Shown: piece after piece, positions 1-7,791 of the stretch | Layout of the letters: each line of letters starts with the position of its first letter | Numbering within the stretch: the stretch's first letter is position 1 | Assembly (NCBI GenBank): GCA_017518415.1 | Contig: JAFWVC010000095.1 | Coordinates: 1 to 46,897 of the forward strand | Direction of reading: 5' to 3' | Source of the DNA: Clostridia bacterium | GTDB lineage: Bacteria > Bacillota > Clostridia > Oscillospirales > Acutalibacteraceae | Length of the DNA: 46,897 nt | Program-made: the position numbers and the translations under genes | The notes under the pieces: generated by a model | The model's database searches: none | Told to the model about the DNA's origin: nothing | What the model saw: the letters and a program-made list of their open reading frames with translations, nothing else

Positions 1-638
1 GGCAGGCCTCGTAGGTTTCTGCCTAAAAACGGTGTCTCTACAAGTAGTATAGCACAAGATGGGCAACAAAGTCAATACACAAACGAAAACATTTTTTCTT
101 TTGAACCTCAGGACCTTGTACAATCGTCTGTATTCAATGTGTTTGGCGACGTCGATGCGATGAACGAAATCCGCAAAATTATGACTCCGCTTGTGGACGA
201 GTACGGAGCGTTTGCTCCGGGTGAAGATCCGCAAGGGAACAACGTGTATGTGCATGTCCCGGTCAAAGACAACCGCGGAAACAACGTGTCGCGGTTTGCA
301 CGCACGGGTATGGAAGCCAGCGTTGTTCCTGATGAGATGAAGCCGGGGGTCGCGAAAGGCATTGTCGAAGGCGCGATGTCGTACGCAGTAACCTCAAACG
401 AAAGAAACGTAGCGAGAGCGCGTGACCGAATCGACAACATCGGGTACGACCAATCCGTCGCGAATTTCCTCGCTATGGTGCAGGAAAACAGATTTCCCAC
501 AGCGACAGACATTGCGACCGGGAAACTGCTGCTGGTAGAGGCCGGGAAGAGAGGAAACGCCGCCGAGGTGCAGGTAATCCTCGCAAACCTTGCCGCGTTC
601 GGATCGCAAAGCGGCCAAGTAGTGCAAGCACTTTCGCT
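1..638 (+). CDS. Truncated fragment of a large phage/ICE-type polyvalent protein
   Basis: The frame is open from base 1 with no start in the window, so the 5' end lies outside. The residues encoded at about 139-635 have the style of the middle region of very large multi-domain proteins carried by phages and integrative elements: FARTLMEASV-like text, then GKLLLVEAGKRGN and GSQSGQVVQALSL. In those proteins I would expect the text to continue with something like a KxLTPEG segment. Here it ends near base 636, and the frame then runs antisense through the U32 gene to a stop at 937-939. Codon use is less GC-biased than in the neighbouring genes. I infer a gene truncated at both ends; the function is unknown. 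Family assignment is from memory of sequence pattern. Confidence 0.5.
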
Positions 639-1850
639 TTACAGCGCCAGCCGCAGCACCGAACCGACGGGCAGCGGCTCCGGGCACGGAATGCGCAGGC
701 GCATCATCGGATGCGGTGCCGACGGGATCGGGTTGCCCTCCCCGTCGAACAGTGCCGGAACGGGGATGGAGCGCGGGGGCCGCCCCGGGATCAGCGCATC
801 CAGCGTGCAGCCGGCAAAAAAGCGGTTGCGCTGGGTGGCCAGCAGGCATCCGTCGGCATATCCTTCCACCACGGCCGCCACCGTATACCGGCGGATATAC
901 CCGCCGTGGTCCGTCGTCTGCTGCGGAGGGCCGAAATAAAAGCCGGTGCCGTACGGACGGTGGCTGACTTTATCCGCCTCAGCCAACAACCACGCCGGCA
1001 CGCGGTAACCGGCGGAAAAGCCGGAAGCGGCGTATCCGTCGGCCGCCATCCGGTAAGCCTGCGTCATACAGGCCACATAGTAGGCAGCTTTAGCCCTGCC
1101 TTCTATTTTGCAGGCGGTCACACCGGCCTGACATAAGGCGGGCAAATGGTCCAGCATACACAGGTCCTGCGCGTTGAGAAGAAAGGTCCCCTCTTCCGTT
1201 TGCCGTACCGTCAGCGGCTGATCGGGCCGGTTGACCTCGGTCAGGCGGTATTCCCACCGGCAAGGCTGCGCACAGTCCCCCTGGTCGGCATGGCGGCCGG
1301 TAAAGTAGGCGGAAAGCAGACAGCGGGCTGAATAGGACACGCACATCGCCCCGTGCACAAAGGCCTCCAACTCTATTTCCGGCGGCGCCTCGGCCCGGAT
1401 GGCCGCAATCTCTTCAAGCGACAATTCACGCGCGAGGATCGCGCGGGCAGCCCCCAGATCCGCCAGCACGCGGGCCGTTTCTCCGTTGACGATACCGACC
1501 TGTGTGGAGGCGTTCAGCGCCGTATGCGGTGCGTACCGGCGCACCAGCGCCATTACGCCGAGGTCCGCCGCGATGACGGCGTCCGCGCCCATATCGTCCA
1601 GCTCTTCCAGAAAAGCAGGCAAGGCCCGCAACTGTTCGCCGCGCGGCAGAACGTTGCAGGCCACGTACACCTTCACGCCCTGCCGGTGCGCATCGGCCAC
1701 CGCCTGACGCAATTGATCCTGCGTGAAATTGGCGGGGGCCGTCCGCATACCGAACTGCGTGCCCGCCAGGTAAACGGCGTCCGCCCCGAAACGCAGGGCG
1801 GCGTCAAAACATTCCCTATCCCCGGCCGGGGCCAAAATCTCCGGCTTCAT
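639..1850 (-). CDS. Peptidase U32 family protein (TrhP/YegQ-like tRNA hydroxylation factor)
   Basis: The 403-residue protein opens with the U32 hallmark PEILAPAGD and carries the family core EAFVHGAMCVSYSARC, with cysteines at about 170, 177, 193 and 197. These four are the ligand set expected for an Fe-S cluster. Members of this family are now mostly linked to prephenate-dependent hydroxylation of uridine 34 in tRNA (TrhP/YegQ, B. subtilis YrrN/YrrO) rather than to proteolysis; which activity applies here is inference. The ATG shares one base with the mltG stop (TGATG), so translation is coupled. An mltG/U32 neighbourhood is also known in Bacillus (yrrL-yrrO). The C-terminus is complete although it abuts foreign-looking sequence at base 638. 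Confidence 0.9.
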   Translation of the reverse strand: MKPEILAPAGDRECFDAALRFGADAVYLAGTQFGMRTAPANFTQDQLRQAVADAHRQGVKVYVACNVLPRGEQLRALPAFLEELDDMGADAVIAADLGVMALVRRYAPHTALNASTQVGIVNGETARVLADLGAARAILARELSLEEIAAIRAEAPPEIELEAFVHGAMCVSYSARCLLSAYFTGRHADQGDCAQPCRWEYRLTEVNRPDQPLTVRQTEEGTFLLNAQDLCMLDHLPALCQAGVTACKIEGRAKAAYYVACMTQAYRMAADGYAASGFSAGYRVPAWLLAEADKVSHRPYGTGFYFGPPQQTTDHGGYIRRYTVAAVVEGYADGCLLATQRNRFFAGCTLDALIPGRPPRSIPVPALFDGEGNPIPSAPHPMMRLRIPCPEPLPVGSVLRLAL

Positions 1851-3226
1851 CAGGAATTGCCCGAATAAATATTGTACTTGCGGCGGATGGCGTTATGCTC
1901 TTCCAGCGTACGGCTGTAATAGGTGATGCCGGTGGTGGTATCCGTCGCAAAATAGTAGCAGGCCTGGATCGCGCTGTTCTGCGAAGGCGAGATCATAGCC
2001 TCCAGCGCCACCAGCCCGGGGTTGGCAATGGCGCCGGCCGGCAGCCCGTCGCATTGGTAAGTGTCATAGGCCGCCACGACGATCGGCACGCCGCCCTCAT
2101 GGAAATGCTGCGTGTTCACATACGTGCCGGTGCTGTCGCACTGCAGTTTCGGGAAGGTCTTGGCGTTTTCCAGACGGTTGACCAGAACCCGGGCCACCTT
2201 CTGCATATCCTCTTTCAGCGCGACCTCCTGCTGCACGATGGAGGCCAGCGTCACGATCTGATCCAGCGTATAGCCGCTTTGACGGATGGCCACCTTCATT
2301 TTGGCGGTTACTTTGTTATTGAAGTTTTCCAGCATTTTGTTCACAACGTCCCGGGCCTTGCTATCGGTAAAGAAATCATACGTATCCGGGAAAAGATACC
2401 CTTCCAGCAGATAAATGCGGTTGGCATATTTCGGGTCGTCGTCAACGGTCGGGATATCGGCAATAAAAGAATAGTTGTAATCGCGGCTGTTGGCGGCCTG
2501 ATAAAAATCAGCCGCGGAACAGACCTGGTTTTTTTCCATCAGGGCGGCTATTTTTTCCACCGTATAGCCCTCCGGAATGGTCACGCGCACGGTGCTGCGC
2601 ACAGCCGCCTCCTGCAGCTGTTCAATGATGCCGGAATAGCCGTAGGCGGAAGACACCGTGAAGGTGCCCGGCTGCAGCGTGGCCCCCGCGCCGGTAAAAC
2701 TGACGTAAAAGCGGAACAGCAGCGGCAGATCGATCACGTTTTTCTCTTTGAGGATCTCTGCCACCTGATCGGCAGTCGCCCCGGCCGGGATGGTGACCTC
2801 GACCTCCGCCTTGGATTTGTTCAGGCCGGTCAGGTCCAGCGCGCCGACCAGGATAAACACCGAAAGAGCCCCGGCCGCCGCCAGGATGGCGATCAGATAA
2901 AACAGTACTTTGACATAGCTCCAGGCGGCCTTGTGGGAAACGCGTTTTTTCTTCTTTTTCCGCTTGACGGGCGAAGCCTGTTCCGCCGGAACGATCGCCT
3001 CGCGCAGGACCATGGTCCTCTGCTCGTTTTCCGCCGGAACGGAATGATCCGGCGCCGGCTGCTCCGTTTCGGCAGGTGCATCGGCCTGCGGCGCGGCGTA
3101 ATCGATATCCAGCCGGAACGCCTGCACGCGGGACGCACGCGCCTGCCGGGCCTGTTCCGCCGGATCCTCGCCGGGCTGCGTCAAAGGCTGCCCTTCCTGC
3201 TCCCGGATCTTTTCGTCATCGGTCAT
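1850..3226 (-). CDS. mltG: Endolytic murein transglycosylase MltG
   Basis: MltG cleaves nascent peptidoglycan glycan strands at the membrane and sets their length. The protein is 458 residues. It has a long charged cytoplasmic N-terminal tail, a basic KRKKKKKR stop-transfer stretch and one membrane segment at about 105-129. A LysM-like region follows, then the YceG catalytic domain with LEGYLFPDTY (about 275-284) and LASIVQQE. The glutamate at about 334 is the conserved acidic residue of that motif; the first Glu of the proteobacterial EKE form is Gln here, as I recall for other Clostridia. I chose the ATG at 3226 because GAGGGG lies eight bases upstream; an in-frame GTG at 3235 sits too close to that site. 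The start overlaps the previous gene by 11 bases. Confidence 0.93.
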   Translation of the reverse strand: MTDDEKIREQEGQPLTQPGEDPAEQARQARASRVQAFRLDIDYAAPQADAPAETEQPAPDHSVPAENEQRTMVLREAIVPAEQASPVKRKKKKKRVSHKAAWSYVKVLFYLIAILAAAGALSVFILVGALDLTGLNKSKAEVEVTIPAGATADQVAEILKEKNVIDLPLLFRFYVSFTGAGATLQPGTFTVSSAYGYSGIIEQLQEAAVRSTVRVTIPEGYTVEKIAALMEKNQVCSAADFYQAANSRDYNYSFIADIPTVDDDPKYANRIYLLEGYLFPDTYDFFTDSKARDVVNKMLENFNNKVTAKMKVAIRQSGYTLDQIVTLASIVQQEVALKEDMQKVARVLVNRLENAKTFPKLQCDSTGTYVNTQHFHEGGVPIVVAAYDTYQCDGLPAGAIANPGLVALEAMISPSQNSAIQACYYFATDTTTGITYYSRTLEEHNAIRRKYNIYSGNS

Positions 3227-3827
3227 ACGGCTCACCCCTCTTTTGCGGTATTTTATATAAGCGTCTTTCCGTCACGACCAGAGAAACGCACCGGTCATAC
3301 CTGCCATGAGGCAAACGGCCGGTCATGCAGTTATCATAGCACAGGCCGATCAACTGGCCTTCGTACCGGAACAGGAAGCGGTCATAATATCCCTTCCCGT
3401 AGCCGAGACGGAACCCCTCCCGGTCATAGCAAAAAGCCGGAACCACGCAAAGCGCGTGGGCGGGCGCCTGCACAAGGTTTTGCGCTGAGGGCTCCGGTTC
3501 CAACACACCGAAGGTGCCGGGAACCAGTTCCTCCAAAGAAGTGATGCGGTAAAACTCCATGTCCCGCGTCTGCGGTACGCAGCGGGGTACCGCCACCTTT
3601 TTACCGTCGGCCAGCGCCTGACGGACCAGCGCATGCGTATCCACCTCGATAGGCGTGGACACATAGATCAGCAGCCATTCGCAGCTGCGGTACTGCCACA
3701 GCGAAAGCACGCGACGGGTCACCGCCTCGTCCCAATTCTGCTTGACGTCACTGTCCAGCGACAGGCGCATCGCTTTGTATTTTTCCCGCAGGGCGCTTTT
3801 GACGGGCCGGATATCTGTTATCGGCAT
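3216..3827 (-). CDS. 5-formyltetrahydrofolate cyclo-ligase
   Basis: The 203-residue protein matches the 5-FTHF cyclo-ligase (MTHFS/YgfA) family. This enzyme uses ATP to convert 5-formyl-THF to 5,10-methenyl-THF in the cytoplasm. The family ATP/Mg motif GYGKGYYDR is intact at about 142-150, preceded by the expected PAFCYDREGFRLG. The ATG at 3827 has GGAG nine bases upstream inside the DJ-1 gene; a longer TTG-initiated reading would bury that site. It overlaps the upstream stop by ten bases and the downstream mltG start by eleven. Its place behind thyX and tmk makes sense, because ThyX draws on methylene-THF and this enzyme returns inhibitory 5-formyl-THF to the active pool. Confidence 0.93.
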   Translation of the reverse strand: MPITDIRPVKSALREKYKAMRLSLDSDVKQNWDEAVTRRVLSLWQYRSCEWLLIYVSTPIEVDTHALVRQALADGKKVAVPRCVPQTRDMEFYRITSLEELVPGTFGVLEPEPSAQNLVQAPAHALCVVPAFCYDREGFRLGYGKGYYDRFLFRYEGQLIGLCYDNCMTGRLPHGRYDRCVSLVVTERRLYKIPQKRGEPYDR

Positions 3828-4366
3828 TGCATGTCGCTCCAAAGTTTTTCCGCTTTTTCGGTCGATAACAGCGCCTGCACAATCGCCAGACCGAAATCGA
3901 TCGCGACGCCTGCCCCTTTGGCGGTGATGCAGCGCCCGTCGGTCACTACCATATACCCTTCACCCAGCGGCTGCGCACCGGTGAGATATTTTTCAAAGCC
4001 GGGATAGCAGGTGGCTTTTTTGCCTTGCAGATACCCTTTTTGCCCCAACACCGACGGCGCGGCGCAGATGGCGCACAACAGCGCGCCGCGGGCCTGCGCC
4101 TGCCGCAGCAGAGCGTCCACCGTGGGCGAATCCATCAGGTTTTTGGTGCCCGGCATACCGCCCGGCAACACCACGGCCTGCAAGGCGTCCAACGCCGGCA
4201 GGGCGTCCTCCCTGCAATCGGCCGTGACTTCTATCCCGTGTGAGCCGGTAATTTTTTCACCGCCGATGCCGACGGTACGCACCGTCAGGCCGGCGCGGCG
4301 CAGCACGTCCACCGTAGCCAGCGCCTCGATCTCTTCAAACCCATCGGCCAGACAAACCAGTATCAT
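3818..4366 (-). CDS. DJ-1/PfpI family protein
   Basis: This 182-residue protein is a compact single-domain DJ-1/YajL/ThiJ member. The N-terminal LADGFEEIE carries the acidic residue (about E12) that tunes the active cysteine. The nucleophile elbow AICAAP puts the reactive cysteine at about C101, and the GGMPGTKNL loop is typical of the DJ-1 branch. Family members are described as glyoxalases, protein/nucleotide deglycases or oxidative-stress chaperones, so the substrate cannot be named. The start has a strong AAGGAGG eight bases upstream and its ATGA overlaps the tmk stop, so it is co-translated within the thyX operon. Confidence 0.92.
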   Translation of the reverse strand: MILVCLADGFEEIEALATVDVLRRAGLTVRTVGIGGEKITGSHGIEVTADCREDALPALDALQAVVLPGGMPGTKNLMDSPTVDALLRQAQARGALLCAICAAPSVLGQKGYLQGKKATCYPGFEKYLTGAQPLGEGYMVVTDGRCITAKGAGVAIDFGLAIVQALLSTEKAEKLWSDMQCR

Positions 4367-5043
4367 GACAGATCCTCCTTTTCAATCAGCGGCAGCACGC
4401 ATTGCCGGATCTCCCGGCTGATGTCGTCCACCGGGCGCATCGCGCCGCCGGCCGTACAGCGAATAACGTACCAGCCGCATCTTTCGGCGGCGTACAGCGC
4501 GCTTTGCCGGCAGGCGCGCAAATATTCCATATCCTTCTCGTGAATGTCCTTGCGGGAGTCGTCCCCCTGATACCGGCGGCGCAGCAACTGCTCCGCCACC
4601 TGCGGCTCAACGTCCAGAAACAACACCAGATCCGGCCGCGGCAGCTGCAGACGCACGTATTCGTAGTCCTCCAGCCAGCGCAGATACGCCTCTTTCTGCT
4701 CATCGGGCAGCTTGGCCATCTGGTGGATGGCATTGGAGGTCGTATACCGGGCCGCAAGAATCAGCGTACCGGCCTGATAATCCTTCTGCCATTGCGTGCG
4801 GTAGCTGGCATAACGGTCCACCGCGTAGAAGGAGGAGGCCGCATAGGCGTTCACATCCCCCGGCCGGGTACCGAAGGCGCCGGCCAGATACATCCGCACC
4901 GGCGCGGAGGCCGGGCTGTCATAGTCCGGAAAAGAGACCGGTCGGCAGGCCACCCGCCGCTGCTGCAGCCAGGCCTGCAGCAGTTCGTACTGCGTGCTTT
5001 TGCCGCTGCCATCCAGCCCGTCCAGGACGATCAGGCGCTTCAT
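4363..5043 (-). CDS. tmk: Thymidylate kinase (dTMP kinase)-like
   Basis: The 226-residue protein starts MKRLIVLDGLDGSGKST, a P-loop (about 9-17) of the thymidylate kinase type, and has DRYASYRTQW and ARYTTSN segments in the positions of the DRY and substrate motifs. It would phosphorylate dTMP to dTDP, the step after ThyX. The ATG overlaps the thyX stop (ATGA), which supports both the start and functional coupling. The sequence diverges from the compact Tmk next to holB in many bacteria, so the chromosome may carry a second copy; a broader deoxynucleotide kinase role is possible. An upstream in-frame extension inside thyX looks like out-of-frame shadow and was dropped. Confidence 0.85.
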   Translation of the reverse strand: MKRLIVLDGLDGSGKSTQYELLQAWLQQRRVACRPVSFPDYDSPASAPVRMYLAGAFGTRPGDVNAYAASSFYAVDRYASYRTQWQKDYQAGTLILAARYTTSNAIHQMAKLPDEQKEAYLRWLEDYEYVRLQLPRPDLVLFLDVEPQVAEQLLRRRYQGDDSRKDIHEKDMEYLRACRQSALYAAERCGWYVIRCTAGGAMRPVDDISREIRQCVLPLIEKEDLS

Positions 5044-5819
5044 CGGCCGACACTCTCTTTCATCTGCTGATAGCGCCGGCGCATCTCCGCGGTGCGGCCG
5101 CAGCACATTTTGCCCTCCGGGCAGGGGCCGGCCACACAAGCCGGGCCGGCGTTCCGGAACAGATGCGGCGCCTGCTGCAGGCACAATTGCAGCATCTGAT
5201 CCGCCAGCGCGCGGATTTCCCACTGGGCGCGGTTGCAGCAGCGGTGCCGGAAAAAGTTCATCAGGCTGCGGGCGTTCATGGTAACGATCATCTTGGTGGC
5301 GCAGGCGTTGGGAAGCACAAAGCGCGCATCCTCGATTGCTTTTTTCTCGGCCGCCTTGGCCGCCGCCTTCTCATCCATGCCCTGCGCCATGAAATCCGCC
5401 TTATGTTTTTCGGATAAAATAGCCGTTAATTGATCGTACTGCTGCTGATCCTGCCGCATAGCCTGCTCAAACAGGGCGCGGGCCTGCGGAACAGCCGCGA
5501 TTTCGAGCGGGAGCACGTATTCAAAAGCCTTTTCCGCCACGTACCGCTGGCTCTGCACGCTGTACGAGGCGATACGGTGCCGGGTCAGCTGCGCGAGCAA
5601 AGAACGGGACACGCCCTCGATACCGAATGTGAAAGAACTGTGCTCGATCGGGCTCTCGTGGCCGATTTCCGCCAGCATCTCTACAAAAGAAGAGGTTTTT
5701 TCCGGCGTCAGACTTTGCCCGAGGGCGTCGATCGTGGCAGGAGAATAACACAGTTTAGCCGCCTGCGCCACCATTTTTTCCGGGTCGGGCGTACATGCCA
5801 GCAACGTTACATGCAACAT
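5040..5819 (-). CDS. thyX: Flavin-dependent thymidylate synthase ThyX
   Basis: ThyX makes dTMP from dUMP with FAD, NAD(P)H and methylene-THF, releasing THF rather than DHF. The 259-residue protein has the diagnostic RHRxxSxxxxSxR motif at residues 80-92 (R80-H81-R82, S85, S90, R92). The upstream HESPIEHSSFTF block is also typical. The ATG at 5819 is preceded by AAGGGAG at good spacing; the open frame continues further upstream but across a promoter and AT-rich DNA. It is the first gene of a six-gene overlapping operon. No thyA or dihydrofolate reductase gene is seen in the window. Confidence 0.96.
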   Translation of the reverse strand: MLHVTLLACTPDPEKMVAQAAKLCYSPATIDALGQSLTPEKTSSFVEMLAEIGHESPIEHSSFTFGIEGVSRSLLAQLTRHRIASYSVQSQRYVAEKAFEYVLPLEIAAVPQARALFEQAMRQDQQQYDQLTAILSEKHKADFMAQGMDEKAAAKAAEKKAIEDARFVLPNACATKMIVTMNARSLMNFFRHRCCNRAQWEIRALADQMLQLCLQQAPHLFRNAGPACVAGPCPEGKMCCGRTAEMRRRYQQMKESVGR

Positions 5820-6125
5820 GACCGGTTCTCCCTTCTGCGGCGACACGTCGCCGATAGAAATAAAATATCTCAAAGTTAAAATAATTATAACAGAAAATGC
5901 GCAAACTTGCAACTGATGATTTACCGCGCGGCGAAACTTTTTGCGCGGCTGAAAAACCGGCGCTCCTTCGGCAAAGGGCGGCCCGACAAAAAAAGCGCTT
6001 TTTTCCGGCTGAAAAAATAATTTGTAAAATATTGTTGCTTTTTCCATTATGATATGTTAAACTGAAAATGAGTTATTGTCTGCGCGCTTTTTTGGGCATA
6101 TTTTCAGCAGAAGGAAGGTGACGAC
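5820..6125. other. Divergent intergenic region
   Basis: This stretch of about 306 bases separates thyX (leftward) from the precorrin-2 dehydrogenase-like gene (rightward). It holds the thyX promoter and an AT-rich part at 6010-6075 with a weak rightward candidate (TATGAT at 6048-6053, no convincing -35). I see no RNA structure, repeat or credible small gene in the rest. Confidence 0.6.
5884..5912 (-). promoter_or_regulatory. Sigma-A promoter of the thyX operon
   Basis: On the minus strand the -35 box TTGCAA (5907-5912) and the -10 box TATAAT (5884-5889) are 17 bases apart, about 65 bases ahead of the thyX ATG. No other gene starts in between, so this should drive all six genes to base 639. 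Confidence 0.75.
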
Positions 6126-6635
6126 GTGGGGTTCGGTTTTCCCCTTTTTATCGACGTAAAGGGAAACAACTGCCTGATTTTGGGCGGCAACGATTTTGCC
6201 GCTGAGAAAGCCCGTGTGCTGCTGCAATTCGGTGCCAAAGTCACCGTGATCAGCCCCGTGCTGGAGCCGTCTTTGCTGGAAATGGAAGAAAAAAGGCAGA
6301 TCCGCTACATCCCGCGCCGTTATTTCCGCGGGGATTGTGCCAACGCCTTTCTGTGCATCGCCGCCACCGGGGACGATGCGGTCAACATCTCCATTTCGCA
6401 GGAGTGCAAGGCGCGCAAAATCTTCGTCTGCGTCGAGCAGCCGGAGATTTACGGTACCTTCGCCTTCCCGAACGTGATCTATTCCCGCTCGCTGACCGTC
6501 GCGCTGTCCGACACGCTTGAGCCGTCGGTATCTCAACAGTTATGTCACCAGTTGGCGCAGGCCCTGCCGCCTATGCTGGAAAAAGCACTGCACGACGGAA
6601 ACCATGATGTAAACCATTCCGAAGAAAAAGAATAA
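6126..6635 (+). CDS. Precorrin-2 dehydrogenase / CysG N-domain-like protein
   Basis: This 169-residue protein resembles the stand-alone NAD-binding domain of siroheme synthase (Met8p/SirC/CysG-N), which oxidises precorrin-2 to sirohydrochlorin. The match is the opening FPLFIDVKGNNCLILGG, the AAEKARVLLQFGAKVTVISP run, and the later AFPNVIYSRSLTVALSD followed by a short helical tail. The nucleotide loop reads GGNDFAAEK instead of the usual GGGxVAxRK. No uroporphyrinogen methyltransferase or other tetrapyrrole gene lies nearby, so its pathway is open. The start is GTG, with GGAAGG just upstream, and the gene is monocistronic with its own terminator. Confidence 0.75.
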   Translation: MGFGFPLFIDVKGNNCLILGGNDFAAEKARVLLQFGAKVTVISPVLEPSLLEMEEKRQIRYIPRRYFRGDCANAFLCIAATGDDAVNISISQECKARKIFVCVEQPEIYGTFAFPNVIYSRSLTVALSDTLEPSVSQQLCHQLAQALPPMLEKALHDGNHDVNHSEEKE

Positions 6636-6662
6636 AAAAGAGGAGCGGCTGCTCCTCTTTTT
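6636..6662 (+). terminator. Intrinsic terminator
   Basis: A perfect 11-bp stem (AAAAGAGGAGC with its complement, four-base loop) starts directly after the stop codon and ends in a T-run. The A- and T-flanks make it workable in both directions, so it may also end the leftward 45-aa gene. Confidence 0.88.
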
Positions 6663-6675
6663 TCGTGCTGTCCGC

Positions 6676-6813
6676 TCAGGACTTCTCCGAGCGGTTCTGC
6701 TTTTTCTGATCGCAGTTTTTCTGCTGCCGGTTACTGTCCTGCTGTTTGTTCTGCTCTTTGCGGTTGGTACCCGAGCTGCGGTCCTGACGATTGTCGTTCT
6801 GACGGTCGTTCAC
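6676..6813 (-). CDS. Small Asn/Gln/Lys/Arg-rich hydrophilic protein
   Basis: A 45-residue open frame starts at a GTG with a strong GGAGG seven bases upstream. Its composition is almost wholly N, Q, D, R, K and S, with repeated NDRQ / NRQD / NRQQK-like words and a single cysteine. There is no hydrophobic core, so it is probably disordered. Small proteins of this style are scattered through gut Clostridia without known function. An upstream in-frame ATG exists but lies inside a hairpin, and the RBS decides for the GTG. The call rests on the RBS and biased composition, not on recognised homology. Confidence 0.55.
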   Translation of the reverse strand: MNDRQNDNRQDRSSGTNRKEQNKQQDSNRQQKNCDQKKQNRSEKS

Positions 6814-6841
6814 GCTTTTTCCTCCGTTCTGTATACAATTC

Positions 6842-6878
6842 AAATAGCGGTGTACGGAAGTTCCGTACACCGCTATTT
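6842..6878 (-). terminator. 18-bp perfect inverted repeat, probable terminator of the ATP-grasp/CDF operon
   Basis: Bases 6842-6859 and 6861-6878 are exact reverse complements around a single central G. The hairpin lies 20 bases past the ATP-grasp stop. On the minus strand the tail is only moderately T-rich (ATTTGAATT), so termination is likely but not certain. Confidence 0.6.
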
Positions 6879-6897
6879 TGGCCTGTCAACGGCGGAT

Positions 6898-7785
6898 TTA
6901 TACATTTTTTGTTGCAAAAACCTGCCGGATCACGGCGTCGGCCACGTCGATGCCGGTGCAGCGGCTAATTCCCTCTGTAAAGGCATTAGAGTTTACTTCG
7001 CAGACCAGTATCCCTTTTTCGGCGCTGCGCAGCAGGTCGACGGCGCCAAACGTCAGGCCCAGCAAACGGCAGCAGCGCAGTGCGAGTTCTTTTTCTTTCT
7101 CTGTTGGTGTAAAGGTTTCTGCCTTGCCGCCGTTGGCGAGGTTGGCGCGGAAGTCGGACGGATGGGTGCGGTGCATGGCGGCCGCTACCGCATCCCCCGT
7201 CACGTACAGGCGCCAATCTTGCCCGGCGCTTTCCGCCAGAAAGCGCTGCGTCAGAAAAGGTTTGGGGCCCATGGAAAAGGCCAGCTGCTCCAATTGCGCC
7301 CGATCGCGCGCCAGATATACCTGCCCGCCCAGCGAACCGAAACATTCCTTGACCACCATAGGATACCCGAGCCGCTCCTGCGACCGGTCCAAAAAGGTGC
7401 GCACCGGCTCCGTCACGTCGGTATAGGCCATCGGCGCCACAAGCGTTTCCGGCATCGGGACGCCGTGCTGCGCCAGCACCCGGTGGGTAGCCGCCTTGTC
7501 ATCGCACAAAGCGATGGCGCGGGCGCTGTTATGCACCCGCGCGCCGGCCGCCTCCAATGCGTGGGCCAACCGCACGTCCTTGTCCCAGAACAGCACGGTA
7601 TCCCCCGCGCCGGGACAAACGCCGGCGGGGCCGACGACGTGCACGCCGCCGTCATACACAGCGGTCCACTCCGTATGAGGGGTCACCGACAAGCGGATCC
7701 CCCGCTGTTTTGCGGCCCGGGCCAGCGCCTGCACCGTGGCGGGCGGCTGCCGGTTCCAAAAACCGTTATAAATCAAATAATCCAT
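6898..7785 (-). CDS. ATP-grasp family protein (RimK-like ligase)
   Basis: The 295-residue protein has the layout of RimK/LysX-like ATP-grasp ligases, which join a carboxylate to an amine through an acyl-phosphate. An N-terminal Rossmann-like half ends near residue 90. Then come the clamp lysines in YPMVVKECFGSLGGQVYLA, the TQRFL hinge and the metal-binding GILVCEVNSNAF near the C-terminus. I cannot assign a substrate: candidates are glutamylation of a protein or cofactor, or a peptide-like product. It starts six bases after the CDF transporter stop and is clearly co-transcribed with it. Confidence 0.85.
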   Translation of the reverse strand: MDYLIYNGFWNRQPPATVQALARAAKQRGIRLSVTPHTEWTAVYDGGVHVVGPAGVCPGAGDTVLFWDKDVRLAHALEAAGARVHNSARAIALCDDKAATHRVLAQHGVPMPETLVAPMAYTDVTEPVRTFLDRSQERLGYPMVVKECFGSLGGQVYLARDRAQLEQLAFSMGPKPFLTQRFLAESAGQDWRLYVTGDAVAAAMHRTHPSDFRANLANGGKAETFTPTEKEKELALRCCRLLGLTFGAVDLLRSAEKGILVCEVNSNAFTEGISRCTGIDVADAVIRQVFATKNV

Positions 7786-7791
7786 ATTGCA

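Noticed and set aside
625..645. Attachment site at the mobile-element junction
   Set aside because: Only a 5-bp inverted repeat (AGTGC/GCACT) is present; no direct repeat, integrase or tRNA end lies nearby.
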